A stretch of DNA of 54,248 bases from the NCBI RefSeq assembly GCF_002836415.1, contig NZ_PJBP01000164.1, positions 1-54,248 of the forward strand, in the 5' to 3' direction. The position numbers were made by a program, and so were the translations under genes. Source of the DNA: Psychromonas sp. MB-3u-54 (GTDB lineage: Bacteria; Pseudomonadota; Gammaproteobacteria; Enterobacterales; Psychromonadaceae). Below, piece after piece: positions 37,129 through 46,166 of this stretch. The notes under the pieces were generated by a model. It was not told the DNA's origin, made no database searches, and saw nothing but the letters and a program-made list of their open reading frames with translations. Positions within the stretch are counted from its first letter, which is position 1. Each line of letters opens with the position of its first letter.

Positions 37129-37572
37129 TTAATCAAAAAGATAAAGCAATGATTGGTAACCCTGCTCGGCCATATCTTCAAGTTTAATAAACCGCAGTGA
37201 GGCAGAATTGATACAATAACGTAATCCACCGGGCGCCGGGCCATCGTCAAAGACATGCCCCAGATGTGAATCTGCAACAGTACTGCGCACTTCCGTTCGC
37301 GTTGCAAATAATTGTGTATCAACCTTTTCTACCACTTTGCTGGGTTGCATGGGTTGGGTAAAACTAGGCCATCCGCAGTGTGCATCAAATTTATCTAGCG
37401 AGCTAAACAGAGGCTCTCCGGAAACAATATCAACATAAATTCCGGCGGCTTGATTATCCCAGTAGGCATTTTCAAAAGGCGGCTCGGTAGCATCCTGCTG
37501 AGTGACCCGATACTGAACGTCATTTAATTGTGTTCGTAATTTCTGCTCATCTGGTTTTTTATATTCAGTCAT
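37129..37572 (-). CDS. msrB: Peptide methionine-R-sulfoxide reductase
   Basis: This 147-residue cytosolic repair enzyme reduces methionine-R-sulfoxide in proteins. The catalytic cysteine is in [12 protein letters not shown], and [10 protein letters not shown] and [12 protein letters not shown] are conserved. Of the zinc-binding CxxC pairs of most MsrB proteins, the first is replaced ([11 protein letters not shown]) and the second is incomplete, so this is a zinc-free form. I chose ATG 37572 after AAAGG; the frame continues upstream to 37638 with an Asn/Asp-rich, unlikely tail. Confidence 0.92.
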   Translation of the reverse strand: MTEYKKPDEQKLRTQLNDVQYRVTQQDATEPPFENAYWDNQAAGIYVDIVSGEPLFSSLDKFDAHCGWPSFTQPMQPSKVVEKVDTQLFATRTEVRSTVADSHLGHVFDDGPAPGGLRYCINSASLRFIKLEDMAEQGYQSLLYLFD

Positions 37573-37687
37573 TTTTTTACCTTTATTATCATTATTGTCA
37601 TTATTTAGACCCAAATTACTTTTAGCGATACGGATCAAATAATATCAAAACTCAAGCTGGATTTGTAAACTTATTGTTAAGAACTGC

Positions 37688-37716
37688 TTGACGAATATAA
37701 TAAAAAACGGTATTAA
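37688..37716 (+). promoter_or_regulatory. Promoter of the leuL-leuA transcript
   Basis: TTGACG (37688-37693) and TATTAA (37711-37716) are separated by 17 bp. Start of transcription would be near 37723, about 36 bp before the leader peptide ATG. Confidence 0.6.
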
Positions 37717-37758
37717 TTTAACTTCCAATATAGATAAACTAATTTTTGAGATTAAGCG

Positions 37759-37833
37759 ATGAAAGCGTTCAGCCCTATCCTGCTATCCTTACTCCTGATG
37801 CCAAATGCGTACGGGTGCTCGGCGGCTGAATAA
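37759..37833 (+). CDS. leuL: Leucine leader peptide (attenuation)
   Basis: A 24-codon frame reads MKAFSPILLSLLLMPNAYG and ends CSAAE-stop. Five leucine codons fall in six consecutive positions (CTG CTA TCC TTA CTC CTG). GAG lies about 8 bp before ATG. It is followed 17 bp later by a strong terminator and then leuA. Ribosome stalling at the leucine codons when charged tRNA-Leu is scarce would prevent terminator formation. The hydrophobic run could also be read as a signal peptide, but the setting argues for a leader. Confidence 0.85.
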   Translation: MKAFSPILLSLLLMPNAYGCSAAE

Positions 37834-37850
37834 AATCAGTTAAATCTTCA

Positions 37851-37879
37851 AAAAACCCGTGCCATGCGCGGGTTTTTTT
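37851..37879 (+). terminator. leuA attenuator terminator
   Basis: AAAAACCCGTGC pairs with GCGCGGGTTTTT (one G-U) through a 3-base CAT loop, ending in seven Ts. The left arm (ACCCGTG, 37855-37861) can instead pair with TACGGGT (37810-37816) near the end of the leader frame, giving a mutually exclusive antiterminator. Confidence 0.85.
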
Positions 37880-37924
37880 ATATCCGCGATAAATACACAA
37901 TATTAATAAAAAGAGGGATGTTTT

Positions 37925-39484
37925 ATGTCCGATCAAGTAATAATTTTCGACACTACACTTCGTGATGGAGAGCAGGCATTAAGTGCTAGCCTGACCGTTA
38001 AAGAAAAACTACAGATCGCATTTGCTCTCGAACGTTTAGGTGTTGATGTGATGGAGGTTGGTTTTCCTATCTCTTCTCCCGGTGATTTTGAGTCTGTGCA
38101 AACCATTGCCAGAGAAATTAAAAATAGCCGGGTCTGTGGATTATCTCGCGCATTGCCAAAAGATATCGATGCAGCATGGAATGCATTAAAGGGGGCGGAT
38201 GCCTTCCGTATCCATACTTTTATTTCTACTTCCACCATCCATGTAGAAAATAAATTAAAACGTACCTTTGATGCGGTATTGGAGATGGGTATTAATGCGG
38301 TAAAACATGCGCGTAACTATACCGATGATGTTGAGTTTTCCTGCGAAGATGCAGGTCGTACCCCAATCGATAATTTATGCCGGATCGTTGAGGAAGCCAT
38401 TAAGGCGGGCGCAACCACCATTAACATTCCGGATACCGTAGGTTATACCTACCCGAGTGAATTTGGCGGCATTATCAAAACCTTATTTAATCGCGTACCT
38501 AATATAGATCAAGCCATTATTTCGGTGCATTGTCATGACGATTTGGGTATGTCCGTGGCCAACTCTATTACCGCAGTTGAAAATGGGGCGCGTCAAATTG
38601 AATGTACTATGAATGGCCTCGGTGAACGTGCAGGGAACTGCTCACTTGAAGAAGTGGCTATGATTTTACAGACTCGCAAAGATAAATTGGGATTTACCAC
38701 CAACATCAATCCCATGGAAATTTCGCGTACCAGTCAACTGGTCAGCCAACTTTGTAATATGCCCATTCAAGCAAACAAAGCAATTGTCGGTGCTAATGCG
38801 TTTTCACACTCCTCGGGTATTCACCAGGATGGTGTTCTAAAATCACAGAATACCTATGAGATTATGACCCCTGAAAGTGTCGGCATTTCAACCAACAAGT
38901 TGAACTTAACGTCACGCTCCGGCCGCCATGTTATCCAGCATCGCATGCAGGAATTAGGCTACCGTGATACAGACTATGACCTGGAACAGTTGTATGCTAG
39001 CTTTGTCGAATTAGCAGATAAAAAAGGGCAAGTCTTCGATTATGATTTAGAAGCCTTAATGTTCTTTAATAAAGTCGATTCGGATCCGCAGTACTACAGA
39101 CTGGAAAGCATTAATGTGCAGTCCGGTTCAGGGTTAGTTGCGACGGCGACCATTGTGATGAGTCTTGGTGAGGATAAAAAAGTAGTTGAAGCAGCCACCG
39201 GTAACGGGCCTATTGATGCCGCATACCAGTGTCTAATGCGCATCTCGGGTTTAGACATTAACATGGATGATTACCATATTAATGCTAAAGGTGCCGGTAA
39301 AGACGCTCTTGGCCAGGTCGATATTGTCGCCACCTACAAAGGGCAGAAATTTCACGGTTTAGGCTTATCGACGGATATCGTAGAATCATCTACCAAAGCG
39401 ATGGTGCATGTCATGAATCATATCCATCTGGCAAAAGCCGTTGCCATCGAGAAAAAACAACTTATTAATACGGAGCAAGTTTAA
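37925..39484 (+). CDS. leuA: 2-isopropylmalate synthase
   Basis: This 519-residue enzyme joins acetyl-CoA and 2-oxoisovalerate, the first committed step of leucine synthesis. [16 protein letters not shown] is the DRE-TIM metallolyase start, [10 protein letters not shown] and [14 protein letters not shown] follow, and the C-terminal LeuA dimer domain (about 390-510) carries leucine feedback. An AGAGGG site precedes ATG 37925. leuBCD are not next to it: the gene is followed by a terminator and gloC, so leuA forms its own attenuated unit. Confidence 0.96.
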   Translation: MSDQVIIFDTTLRDGEQALSASLTVKEKLQIAFALERLGVDVMEVGFPISSPGDFESVQTIAREIKNSRVCGLSRALPKDIDAAWNALKGADAFRIHTFISTSTIHVENKLKRTFDAVLEMGINAVKHARNYTDDVEFSCEDAGRTPIDNLCRIVEEAIKAGATTINIPDTVGYTYPSEFGGIIKTLFNRVPNIDQAIISVHCHDDLGMSVANSITAVENGARQIECTMNGLGERAGNCSLEEVAMILQTRKDKLGFTTNINPMEISRTSQLVSQLCNMPIQANKAIVGANAFSHSSGIHQDGVLKSQNTYEIMTPESVGISTNKLNLTSRSGRHVIQHRMQELGYRDTDYDLEQLYASFVELADKKGQVFDYDLEALMFFNKVDSDPQYYRLESINVQSGSGLVATATIVMSLGEDKKVVEAATGNGPIDAAYQCLMRISGLDINMDDYHINAKGAGKDALGQVDIVATYKGQKFHGLGLSTDIVESSTKAMVHVMNHIHLAKAVAIEKKQLINTEQV

Positions 39485-39514
39485 ACTAACCTTGCAGCTA
39501 AGTTGCAAATTCAT

Positions 39515-39543
39515 AAGGTAACCTATGGGTTGCCTTTTTTTAT
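39515..39543 (+). terminator. leuA terminator
   Basis: AAGGTAACC pairs with GGTTGCCTT (one G-U) around a 4-base loop and runs into seven or more Ts. It lies 30 bp after the leuA stop. Confidence 0.85.
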
Positions 39544-39562
39544 TTCTATGAGTAATAACAGC

Positions 39563-40195
39563 ATGAAAATTATCGTTATACCCGTTACTCCCTATGAACA
39601 AAACTGCAGTCTGATTATTTGTGAGGAAACGAAAATAGCCGCCATAGTTGATCCCGGTGGAGATCCGTTGCACATTTTAAATGTAGTTGAAAAACAAGGT
39701 GTGAAAGTTGATAAAATCATATTAACTCATGGTCATTTAGATCATGTCGGTGGCACTCAGGCCGTTGCCGGTAAATTGAATGTGCCGGTAATCGGCCCGG
39801 AAAAGGAAGATTTATTCTGGTTAGATCAATTAGAAGCGCAAAGTCAGCGTTTTGGTTTACCCGCAACGGAAAGTTTTTCTCCGACGCGCTGGTTGACAGA
39901 GGGAGAGGTGCTTAACGTCGGTAGAATAAAACTAAAAGTACTGCATATTCCGGGTCATACACCCGGTCATATCGCCCTGTATGATAAGCAAAGCAAACAG
40001 GTTATTGTTGGCGATATTTTATTTAACGGCGGCATTGGTCGTTTTGATTTCCCCCGCGGCAATCGCTCCCAGCTTATCAGCGGCATTAAAGAGAAATTAT
40101 TAACACTGCCGCCTGAAACAAGGGTTTATCCGGGCCATGGCCCCACTACTACTATTGGTAAAGAGAAAGCAAGCAATCCTTTTTTACGTTTGTAA
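39563..40195 (+). CDS. gloC: Metallo-beta-lactamase-fold hydroxyacylglutathione hydrolase (type II glyoxalase, YcbL/GloC)
   Basis: This 210-residue hydrolase has the zinc motif THGHLDHVGG, later ligands in HIPGHTPGH, GDILF and PGHGP, and reads like E. coli YcbL throughout (IPVTPYEQNCSLI, IGPEKEDLFWL, NPFL at the end). It hydrolyses S-lactoylglutathione. The open frame starts at 39503 inside the leuA terminator, so that part is not coding. I prefer ATG 39563 by family alignment; ATG 39548 is possible. Neither has a strong ribosome binding site. Confidence 0.9.
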   Translation: MKIIVIPVTPYEQNCSLIICEETKIAAIVDPGGDPLHILNVVEKQGVKVDKIILTHGHLDHVGGTQAVAGKLNVPVIGPEKEDLFWLDQLEAQSQRFGLPATESFSPTRWLTEGEVLNVGRIKLKVLHIPGHTPGHIALYDKQSKQVIVGDILFNGGIGRFDFPRGNRSQLISGIKEKLLTLPPETRVYPGHGPTTTIGKEKASNPFLRL

Positions 40196-40331
40196 AAGAG
40201 AGGGCTTGCCAGATTTTCTTTTTTTTAATCAGGCATTGTCCACTTTGTAAGGCGAATTAATCTTTTCATTTTTTATGTAAATGAGTATTATTTACAATTA
40301 AAACACCCGAGTGCAAACATACAGATGTATA

Positions 40332-40648
40332 TACCCAAATTATTTGAAGATGCAAGAATCAGCAAGACGATAAATGATGAAATTCTAGGCAGAAGGCTGA
40401 TGATCTCGTTATTCTAAATCGACGCTTTCTAACAACGAAGATCGTCGTTTATCGCCTTGCCCTTCGGGAGATTCGCCCGAAAACTAGCACTGCGTTGTAA
40501 CACTTGAGAAGGGAATAACCATTTAAGATGTAAATGGTTGCATTTACATCTCCCGCGAGAGGATTAACGCAGTTAATCGCTCGAAAGGTCATGTTACGCC
40601 TTGTTCTAGCATTCGAGCGAAACTCTGCATCGGCAAGTAGTTTGGGTA
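40332..40648. mobile_element. Miniature element of a second family (317 bp)
   Basis: The ends TACCCAAATTATTTGAAGAT and ATCGGCAAGTAGTTTGGGTA are imperfect inverted repeats flanked by TA. The interior has several nested palindromes and no open frame. It fills most of the gap between gloC and nhaA. Related ends occur at 45931 and 46795. Confidence 0.65.
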
Positions 40649-40793
40649 TAAGTGCATTTTATTTTTATAACACCAATCAATATAATTAATTCGCCTGAAA
40701 TAACACCGTAAAATCAATAATAAAAAGATAACGGTTAACAGGATTGATTGGATATTTATGTCGATTGGCAGCATTATTTTTTTAGGAGTAACA

Positions 40794-42113
40794 ATGAGTT
40801 CTCATGGTAAATGGTCCTGGCTACACAGCCCTATAACAGGTGGTATTCTTTTAATTATTGCAGCAACAACTGCACTGTTCTGGGCAAATTTAGCCCCTAC
40901 ACTCTACCATCACGCTTGGCATGATTCCCTATTCACGGTTTCTTCGGGATTTAGCGCCACCATCTACTCGATTAATCTCCATCAGATTGTAAACGAATTT
41001 TTGATGGCGATTTTCTTCTTTTTCATTGGCTTAGAAATGAAACGTGAACTGTTAGATGATGACCTTTCCAGTTTTAAAAAAGCCGCTTTACCCTTGTTTT
41101 CTGCCCTAGGGGGCGTTGTTTTTCCCGCCAGTATTTATTACTTTTTCAATATGGGGACCGATACCGTTAATGGCTGGGGTATTCCAATGGCTACGGATAT
41201 TGCCTTTGCATTAGGTGTGCTGGCAATGGTGGGGAGTCGTGTACCTCTTTCTTTAAAGGTCTTCCTGTCAGCATTGGCGATCGGTGATGATTTAATGGCC
41301 GTCTTGGTTATTGCTATCTTTTATACCGAACAAATCTTTGTTAATGAACTGCTGGTTGGTTTCTTCGGATTAATTATTCTGGCGGTCGCCAATAAAATGG
41401 GCGTACGCAACCGCTTAGTTTATTACTCTATTGGTTTAATCATTGTCTGGATCAGCTTTTTGGCTTCCGGCGTCCATGCGACTATTGCCGGCGTTGCCGT
41501 CGCCTTTACCATCCCTTCACGCAGGGAAATTTCCATGGGTAATTATTTAGTTCGGACTCGAGAATTACTTGGTGGCCTGGAAAAGGAACGCCACAGTAAA
41601 ACCGATGTGTTAACTAAACATGCTATCGCCTCTTTACGCGAAATCAAAGTATTAAGCTATCAGGCGTCGAACCCCTTACAACTTAAAGAGGAAGCACTAC
41701 ACCCTATTTCAGCCCTGTTTATTGTGCCATTGTTCGCACTGGGTAATGCCGGTGTTATTGTTGATAACAGCATGCTGGAACAATTAACTAACCCTATTGT
41801 ATTAGGCATTGCAGCGGGTCTTATTATTGGTAAACCCCTCGGTATTTTCCTGTTCGCCAAGTTTCTGACCATTATGAAATTGGGACAACTCCCCGAGGGT
41901 GTCACCTGGACACATATTATCGGTGCGGGTTTCCTCGCGGGTATGGGCTTTACTATGTCTTTATTTATTACCGATCTGGCATTCTCTAATCCGGAGCAGC
42001 AGATCATCGCTAAAGTTGCAGTGCTGTTAGCATCAATCATATCGGGTATTTTAGGTTACGTGATTTTGATCAGCGTCCCGTCTATTAAAAAAGACAATAA
42101 ATTACATATTTAG
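40794..42113 (+). CDS. nhaA: Na+/H+ antiporter NhaA
   Basis: This 439-residue inner-membrane protein of about 12 helices exchanges internal Na+ for external H+, using the membrane potential. FFFFIGLEMKRELL is the conserved cytoplasmic-side motif. The ion-binding residues Asp135 (MATDIAFALG) and Asp165/Asp166 (AIGDDLMAV) match Asp133 and Asp163/164 of E. coli. I chose ATG 40794 (AGGAG 7 bp upstream); the in-frame ATG at 40758 precedes that site. A terminator follows. A decayed second copy is at 18908. Confidence 0.95.
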   Translation: MSSHGKWSWLHSPITGGILLIIAATTALFWANLAPTLYHHAWHDSLFTVSSGFSATIYSINLHQIVNEFLMAIFFFFIGLEMKRELLDDDLSSFKKAALPLFSALGGVVFPASIYYFFNMGTDTVNGWGIPMATDIAFALGVLAMVGSRVPLSLKVFLSALAIGDDLMAVLVIAIFYTEQIFVNELLVGFFGLIILAVANKMGVRNRLVYYSIGLIIVWISFLASGVHATIAGVAVAFTIPSRREISMGNYLVRTRELLGGLEKERHSKTDVLTKHAIASLREIKVLSYQASNPLQLKEEALHPISALFIVPLFALGNAGVIVDNSMLEQLTNPIVLGIAAGLIIGKPLGIFLFAKFLTIMKLGQLPEGVTWTHIIGAGFLAGMGFTMSLFITDLAFSNPEQQIIAKVAVLLASIISGILGYVILISVPSIKKDNKLHI

Positions 42114-42130
42114 AAATTGTCTAATGAGTC

Positions 42131-42158
42131 AAAGCCTGCGACTTTCGCGGGCTTTTTT
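42131..42158 (+). terminator. nhaA terminator
   Basis: AAAGCCTGCG and CGCGGGCTTT (one G-U pair) form a 10-bp stem with a 5-base loop and end in Ts, 18 bp behind the nhaA stop. It lies within the open frame upstream of cobO and excludes that region from the coding sequence. Confidence 0.85.
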
Positions 42159-42174
42159 ACAACAGGAATTTTTT

Positions 42175-42771
42175 ATGAACGCAGATCAGAAATACTTAAA
42201 AAGAATGAAAGCCATTAAAGAAAAACAAGATCAAAAAATCGCAGCTGCGGATCAGGAACGCGGTATCACCATTTTACTGGCAGGACCGGGTAAAGGTAAA
42301 AGCAGCTCCGCTTTTGGTATGTTAGCGCGCTCCCTAGGGCACGGTCATAAAGTGGCCGTGGTACAGTTTTTAAAGGGTGCAATGTCGACCGGAGAAGAGA
42401 TGTTTTTTAGTCAGCAGGATAATGTTGATTGGTACGCTATGGGAGATGGTTTTACCTGGGAGACGCAAAATAAAGAGCAGGATATTGCCAGTGCAAAAAA
42501 AGCCTGGGCTAAAGCCGAAGCTTTATTAGCCGACGACCGTTACCAATTGGTTATTCTTGATGAAATCACCTATATGTTCAAATTTAACTATTTAGATCTC
42601 CAGCCAACTTTGGAAGCGCTGAAAAATCGCCCTGAAAAAATGAATGTCATTTTAACCGGCCGAGGTCCTAAGCAGGAGTTAATTGATGCGGTGGATACCT
42701 ATAGCCATATTTTAGATGAAAAGCATGCTTTTAAAGCGGGCGTAAAAGCACAGCCCGGGATTGAATGGTAG
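42175..42771 (+). CDS. cobO: Cob(I)yrinic acid a,c-diamide adenosyltransferase (CobO/BtuR)
   Basis: This 198-residue enzyme adenosylates corrinoids with ATP. The P-loop is AGPGKGKSSSAFGM (about 36-49), and VVQFLKG, LVILDEITYMFKFNYLD and NVILTGRGP are family signatures. The ending AGVKAQPGIEW is the normal C terminus. ATG 42175 with AGGAA upstream is chosen because the preceding frame contains the nhaA terminator. It converges with prlC across a heptamer repeat. Confidence 0.93.
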   Translation: MNADQKYLKRMKAIKEKQDQKIAAADQERGITILLAGPGKGKSSSAFGMLARSLGHGHKVAVVQFLKGAMSTGEEMFFSQQDNVDWYAMGDGFTWETQNKEQDIASAKKAWAKAEALLADDRYQLVILDEITYMFKFNYLDLQPTLEALKNRPEKMNVILTGRGPKQELIDAVDTYSHILDEKHAFKAGVKAQPGIEW

Positions 42772-42807
42772 AAGCATTGAGCTGCGAGCTACGGGTCACG
42801 AGTCACG

Positions 42808-42870
42808 AGCTCGAAGCTCGAAGCTCGAAGCTCGAAGCTCGAAGCTCGAAGCCCGAAGCTCGAAGCTCGA
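42808..42870. repeat. Tandem heptamer repeat, 9 copies of AGCTCGA
   Basis: Nine head-to-tail 7-bp units occupy 63 bp; the seventh reads AGCCCGA. Just before it are imperfect CACGAGT units. It sits between the convergent cobO and prlC stops, 5 bp before the prlC stop codon. Confidence 0.95.
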
Positions 42871-42874
42871 ATGC

Positions 42875-44926
42875 TTATTCTATGCCAGAATGGCGTAATA
42901 AAGCATCAATATTGGGTTCACGGCCCATAAAGTTTTTAAACAGTTCCATTGGGTCGGAACTGCCACCTTTTTCTAAAATCGCCTGAAGAAATTCACGACC
43001 CGTTTCCTGATCAAAAATACCGAACTCTTCAAAGCGGGAAAAGGCATCTGCGGATAAAACTTCTGCCCATTTATAACTGTAATAACCTGCCGCGTAACCG
43101 CCCGCAAATATATGGCTAAAACCATGCTGGAAACGGTTAAAGGATGGCGGTCTAATAACGGCCACCTGATCGCGCACATCACTCAAGACTTTTTCAGCCT
43201 GCGAGCCTTTCTCCGGCTGGTATTGATGATGTAATACAAAATCAAATAAAGAGAACTCTATCTGACGCAGCATCATTAATGCCCCGTTGTAGTTTTTAGC
43301 GGCTAACATTTTATCAAGCAACTCCTTTGGCAGAGTTTCACCTGTTTTCACATGCCCGGAAATTAAGGCTAATGCTTGTGGTTCCCAGCACCAATTTTCT
43401 AAAAACTGACTCGGTAACTCTACCGCGTCCCAGGGCACCCCATTAACGCCAGATACCGAAGCAGACTCGATTTTGGTTAGCATATGGTGGAGACCATGAC
43501 CAAACTCATGAAACAGGGTAATGACTTCATCATGAGTAAATAACGCCGGTTGGTCACCGATCGGTTTATTAAAATTACAGGTCAAATAGGCCACGGGTAA
43601 TTGCAGCTCTCCATTGACTAAACGGCGGCGTACCCGGCAATCGTTCATCCATGCACCACCTCGTTTATGGGCACGTGCATAGAGATCCAGATAAAAGTTA
43701 CCCAGGTGAGTTTGCTGTTGATCGTAGATAGCAAAAAAGCGTACATCCGCATGCCAGGTATCAACCCCGGGAATCTCCTTGATAGTTAATCCAAAGAGAC
43801 GGTGAACAACTTCAAACAAACCTTTCACTACATTATTTTCAGGGAAATAAGGACGCAGCGCCTCATCGGAAATAGCATACTTCTGCTGCTTTAGACGTTC
43901 GGCATAATAACTTAAATCCCAAGACTCTAAATGCTCAATCCCGTCTAACCCTTTAGCAAAGGCCAATACCTGGTCGCGCTCTCGCTCCCCCTGAGGATAG
44001 GATTTTTCAGCAAGCTCGGTTAAAAAATTAATAACCTGCAGTGGTTTTTCCGCCATTTTAGTGGCTAAACTGTATTCAGCGAAGTTCTCAAAACCTAATA
44101 ATAAAGACAATTCGTGACGCAGCGCTAATATTTTTTCAATAATATCTGAATTATCAAACTCACCGGCATGCGGACCTTGATCAGATGCGCGCGTTGCAAA
44201 AGCCTGGTAGACCTCCTGGCGTAATGCACGATTTTTCGCATAGGTCATTACCGGCAAATAACTTGGAAAATCCAAGGTTAATAAATAACCCTGCTGCTCT
44301 TTTTCCTGAGCTGCTTGTTGCGCAGCGGCTAAGGCACTTTCAGGTAAACCGTCTAATTCCTTAACATCGGAAATTAATTTACTCCAGGCTAGTGTCGCAT
44401 CCATGACATTGTTACTAAACTGGGATTGCAACTGCGAAAGTTGTTGGCTGATCTCACCATAACGTCGTTTTTTATCTTCAGGCAAAGCAATACCCGATAA
44501 TTTAAAATCACGCAGGGCATTATTAATCACCTTCTGCTGTTCCTCTTTTAAATTCTCAAATTCATCACTTTCTGAAATACTGAGGTAGGCATCATAGAGA
44601 CCTTGATGTTGCCCCACAAAAGTTCCGTATTCAGCAAACAAAGGTACGCAGGCATCATGTGCCTGACGGAGCAAATCATTACTGACAACCGCATTCATGT
44701 GTCCAATCGGTGACCATAACTTGCCGAGATGATCATCCGCTTCATCCAATACATTAACAAAATTATCCCAGGTGAAATGCGTTAAGCTGTGCAGTTTCTC
44801 TTCGATTAGCGCCTTATTATCCGCGATCGCTTCGGTCACAGCGGGTACTATCTGATCGGGTGTTATTTGGCTAAATAAAGGCAAACCATCTGTTTGCTTG
44901 ATACTTGATATTTCAGAATTATTCAT
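42875..44926 (-). CDS. prlC: Oligopeptidase A
   Basis: This 683-residue M3-family zinc peptidase degrades small peptides, including cleaved signal peptides, in the cytosol. The zinc site is FHEFGHGLHHML near residue 475, and GVPWDAVELPSQFLENW and FAGGYAAGYYSYKWAEVLSADAFSRFE follow as in E. coli PrlC. Length is normal (680). The start ATG 44926 gives MNNSEISSI. The gene has no co-directional neighbour within 250 bp. Confidence 0.96.
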   Translation of the reverse strand: MNNSEISSIKQTDGLPLFSQITPDQIVPAVTEAIADNKALIEEKLHSLTHFTWDNFVNVLDEADDHLGKLWSPIGHMNAVVSNDLLRQAHDACVPLFAEYGTFVGQHQGLYDAYLSISESDEFENLKEEQQKVINNALRDFKLSGIALPEDKKRRYGEISQQLSQLQSQFSNNVMDATLAWSKLISDVKELDGLPESALAAAQQAAQEKEQQGYLLTLDFPSYLPVMTYAKNRALRQEVYQAFATRASDQGPHAGEFDNSDIIEKILALRHELSLLLGFENFAEYSLATKMAEKPLQVINFLTELAEKSYPQGERERDQVLAFAKGLDGIEHLESWDLSYYAERLKQQKYAISDEALRPYFPENNVVKGLFEVVHRLFGLTIKEIPGVDTWHADVRFFAIYDQQQTHLGNFYLDLYARAHKRGGAWMNDCRVRRRLVNGELQLPVAYLTCNFNKPIGDQPALFTHDEVITLFHEFGHGLHHMLTKIESASVSGVNGVPWDAVELPSQFLENWCWEPQALALISGHVKTGETLPKELLDKMLAAKNYNGALMMLRQIEFSLFDFVLHHQYQPEKGSQAEKVLSDVRDQVAVIRPPSFNRFQHGFSHIFAGGYAAGYYSYKWAEVLSADAFSRFEEFGIFDQETGREFLQAILEKGGSSDPMELFKNFMGREPNIDALLRHSGIE

Positions 44927-45105
44927 AGCAGTCTTCTATATAAAGAAAAAATTACGGCTTTATATGCAAACGACTTAAAGATCCAGTCTTCAAGTAATTT
45001 GGATATAGATTATTATAAAGAGATAGGGGCATTTGATGAAGAAATCAAGCCTTCGCTAATAGAGATTCAAGGTTCACTTTTGCAGAGGTCATTATCGGTA
45101 TGAGT

Positions 45106-45128
45106 ATTGCCGATCTATTATCGGCAAT
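45106..45128. terminator. Hairpin downstream of engB
   Basis: ATTGCCGAT and ATCGGCAAT form a perfect 9-bp stem with a 5-base loop, 52 bp beyond the leftward engB stop. There is no clear U-tract on the minus strand; the plus side has TTTT. Function as terminator is uncertain. Confidence 0.35.
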
Positions 45129-45179
45129 GTTTTATCGGTGATAGGCTAGCGAGGCGCTTTACCTAAGGTGGAGCATGGC

Positions 45180-45836
45180 TTAAATGCTGACCTCGTTTAA
45201 GGCTAAAGCTGGGGCTTCGCCCTGTGCATACCAAGATGTCACTTTTTGCTCTAACATCTCCAGACCAATCCCTTTTAAGGAGGAAAATAACTCCACCTGC
45301 ACATCACCTTCAAAGTTTTTAGCTTCTTCACGCATTTTCAACAAGGTTGTTTTACGTGCACCCTGCTTTAATTTATCAGCTTTAGTTAATAAAGCTAACA
45401 CCGGAATATCAGCATCAATTGCCCAATAAATCAATTGCTGGTCAAGCTCTTTGAAGGGTTGACGAATATCCATTAAAACAACTAAACCTTTTAATGATTC
45501 ACGTTCCTGTAAATATTCCCCTAAGGATTTTTGCCATTTCAACTTCATTGCCAGCGGTACTTTAGCAAAACCATATCCCGGTAAATCAATTAAACGCTTG
45601 CCCTCTTCAATCTCAAAAACATTGATCAATTGGGTACGACCAGGTGTTTTACTGGTACGTGCTAAGCCTTTCTGACGAGTCAATCGGTTAAGCGCACTGG
45701 ATTTACCTGCGTTGGAACGCCCGGCAAATGCAATTTCAATACCGCTTTCAGGCGGTAAGTGCTTATCTAAATGACGAATATCCGGCGCACTGATTAAGAA
45801 ATGCGCTTTTTGAAAATGTATTTTTTGAAATTCCAA
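45180..45836 (-). CDS. engB: Ribosome-biogenesis GTPase EngB (YihA/YsxC)
   Basis: This GTPase is needed for assembly of the large ribosomal subunit. G1 is [13 protein letters not shown]3 is [12 protein letters not shown]4 is TKADK and G5 is FSSLKG. The open frame starts at ATG 45863, but that codon has no ribosome binding site. TTG 45836 has GAGG at ideal spacing (6 bp) and gives a 218-residue protein whose start ([19 protein letters not shown]) lines up with E. coli. It reads away from cytochrome c4, a known arrangement. Confidence 0.93.
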   Translation of the reverse strand: MEFQKIHFQKAHFLISAPDIRHLDKHLPPESGIEIAFAGRSNAGKSSALNRLTRQKGLARTSKTPGRTQLINVFEIEEGKRLIDLPGYGFAKVPLAMKLKWQKSLGEYLQERESLKGLVVLMDIRQPFKELDQQLIYWAIDADIPVLALLTKADKLKQGARKTTLLKMREEAKNFEGDVQVELFSSLKGIGLEMLEQKVTSWYAQGEAPALALNEVSI

Positions 45837-45930
45837 GATATGCCTCGTTATGCCATGTAGCAAAATTGTTACTTGTATTAAATTTGGTGTAAACTACTGT
45901 TTGGGCGGATTATAGCATGCTTAAACATAT

Positions 45931-46135
45931 ACCCAAATCATTTGCAAACGCGGAAATCAGAAAAAAATAGAACACTTAAACAACGCTAAATGACGTTTAT
46001 ACAACAACAAGGATAGTTATCTCTCGTTTTTCCCTATTGTCACTAAACAGTTAAGCTAACTGACGTTACAATATCGACAGCTAAGGTTATCGCTAGGGTT
46101 GAGTGACGGATTCTGATTTGCAAATGGTTTTGGCC
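45931..46135. mobile_element. Possible miniature element between engB and cytochrome c4
   Basis: TACCCAAATCATTTGCAAAC at the left and CTGATTTGCAAATGGTTTTGG at the right contain inverted CATTTGCAAA and TCAG blocks about 200 bp apart. The left tip matches the element at 40332; the right tip is degraded. If real, it supplies part of the cytochrome c4 upstream region. Confidence 0.4.
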
Positions 46136-46166
46136 AATACATATTTTTAATAAAAAATGGACAGTT

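Noticed and set aside
37759..37833. leuL as a small secreted protein
   Set aside because: The hydrophobic run looks like a signal peptide, but nothing would remain after cleavage, and the Leu codons, antiterminator and terminator explain it better.
39503..39562. Longer N terminus for gloC
   Set aside because: These codons overlap the leuA terminator hairpin and have no counterpart in the family.
42765..42986. Open frame across the heptamer array
   Set aside because: Its protein is mostly the translated repeat (EARSSKLEARSS) and it then runs antisense to prlC; no ribosome binding site.
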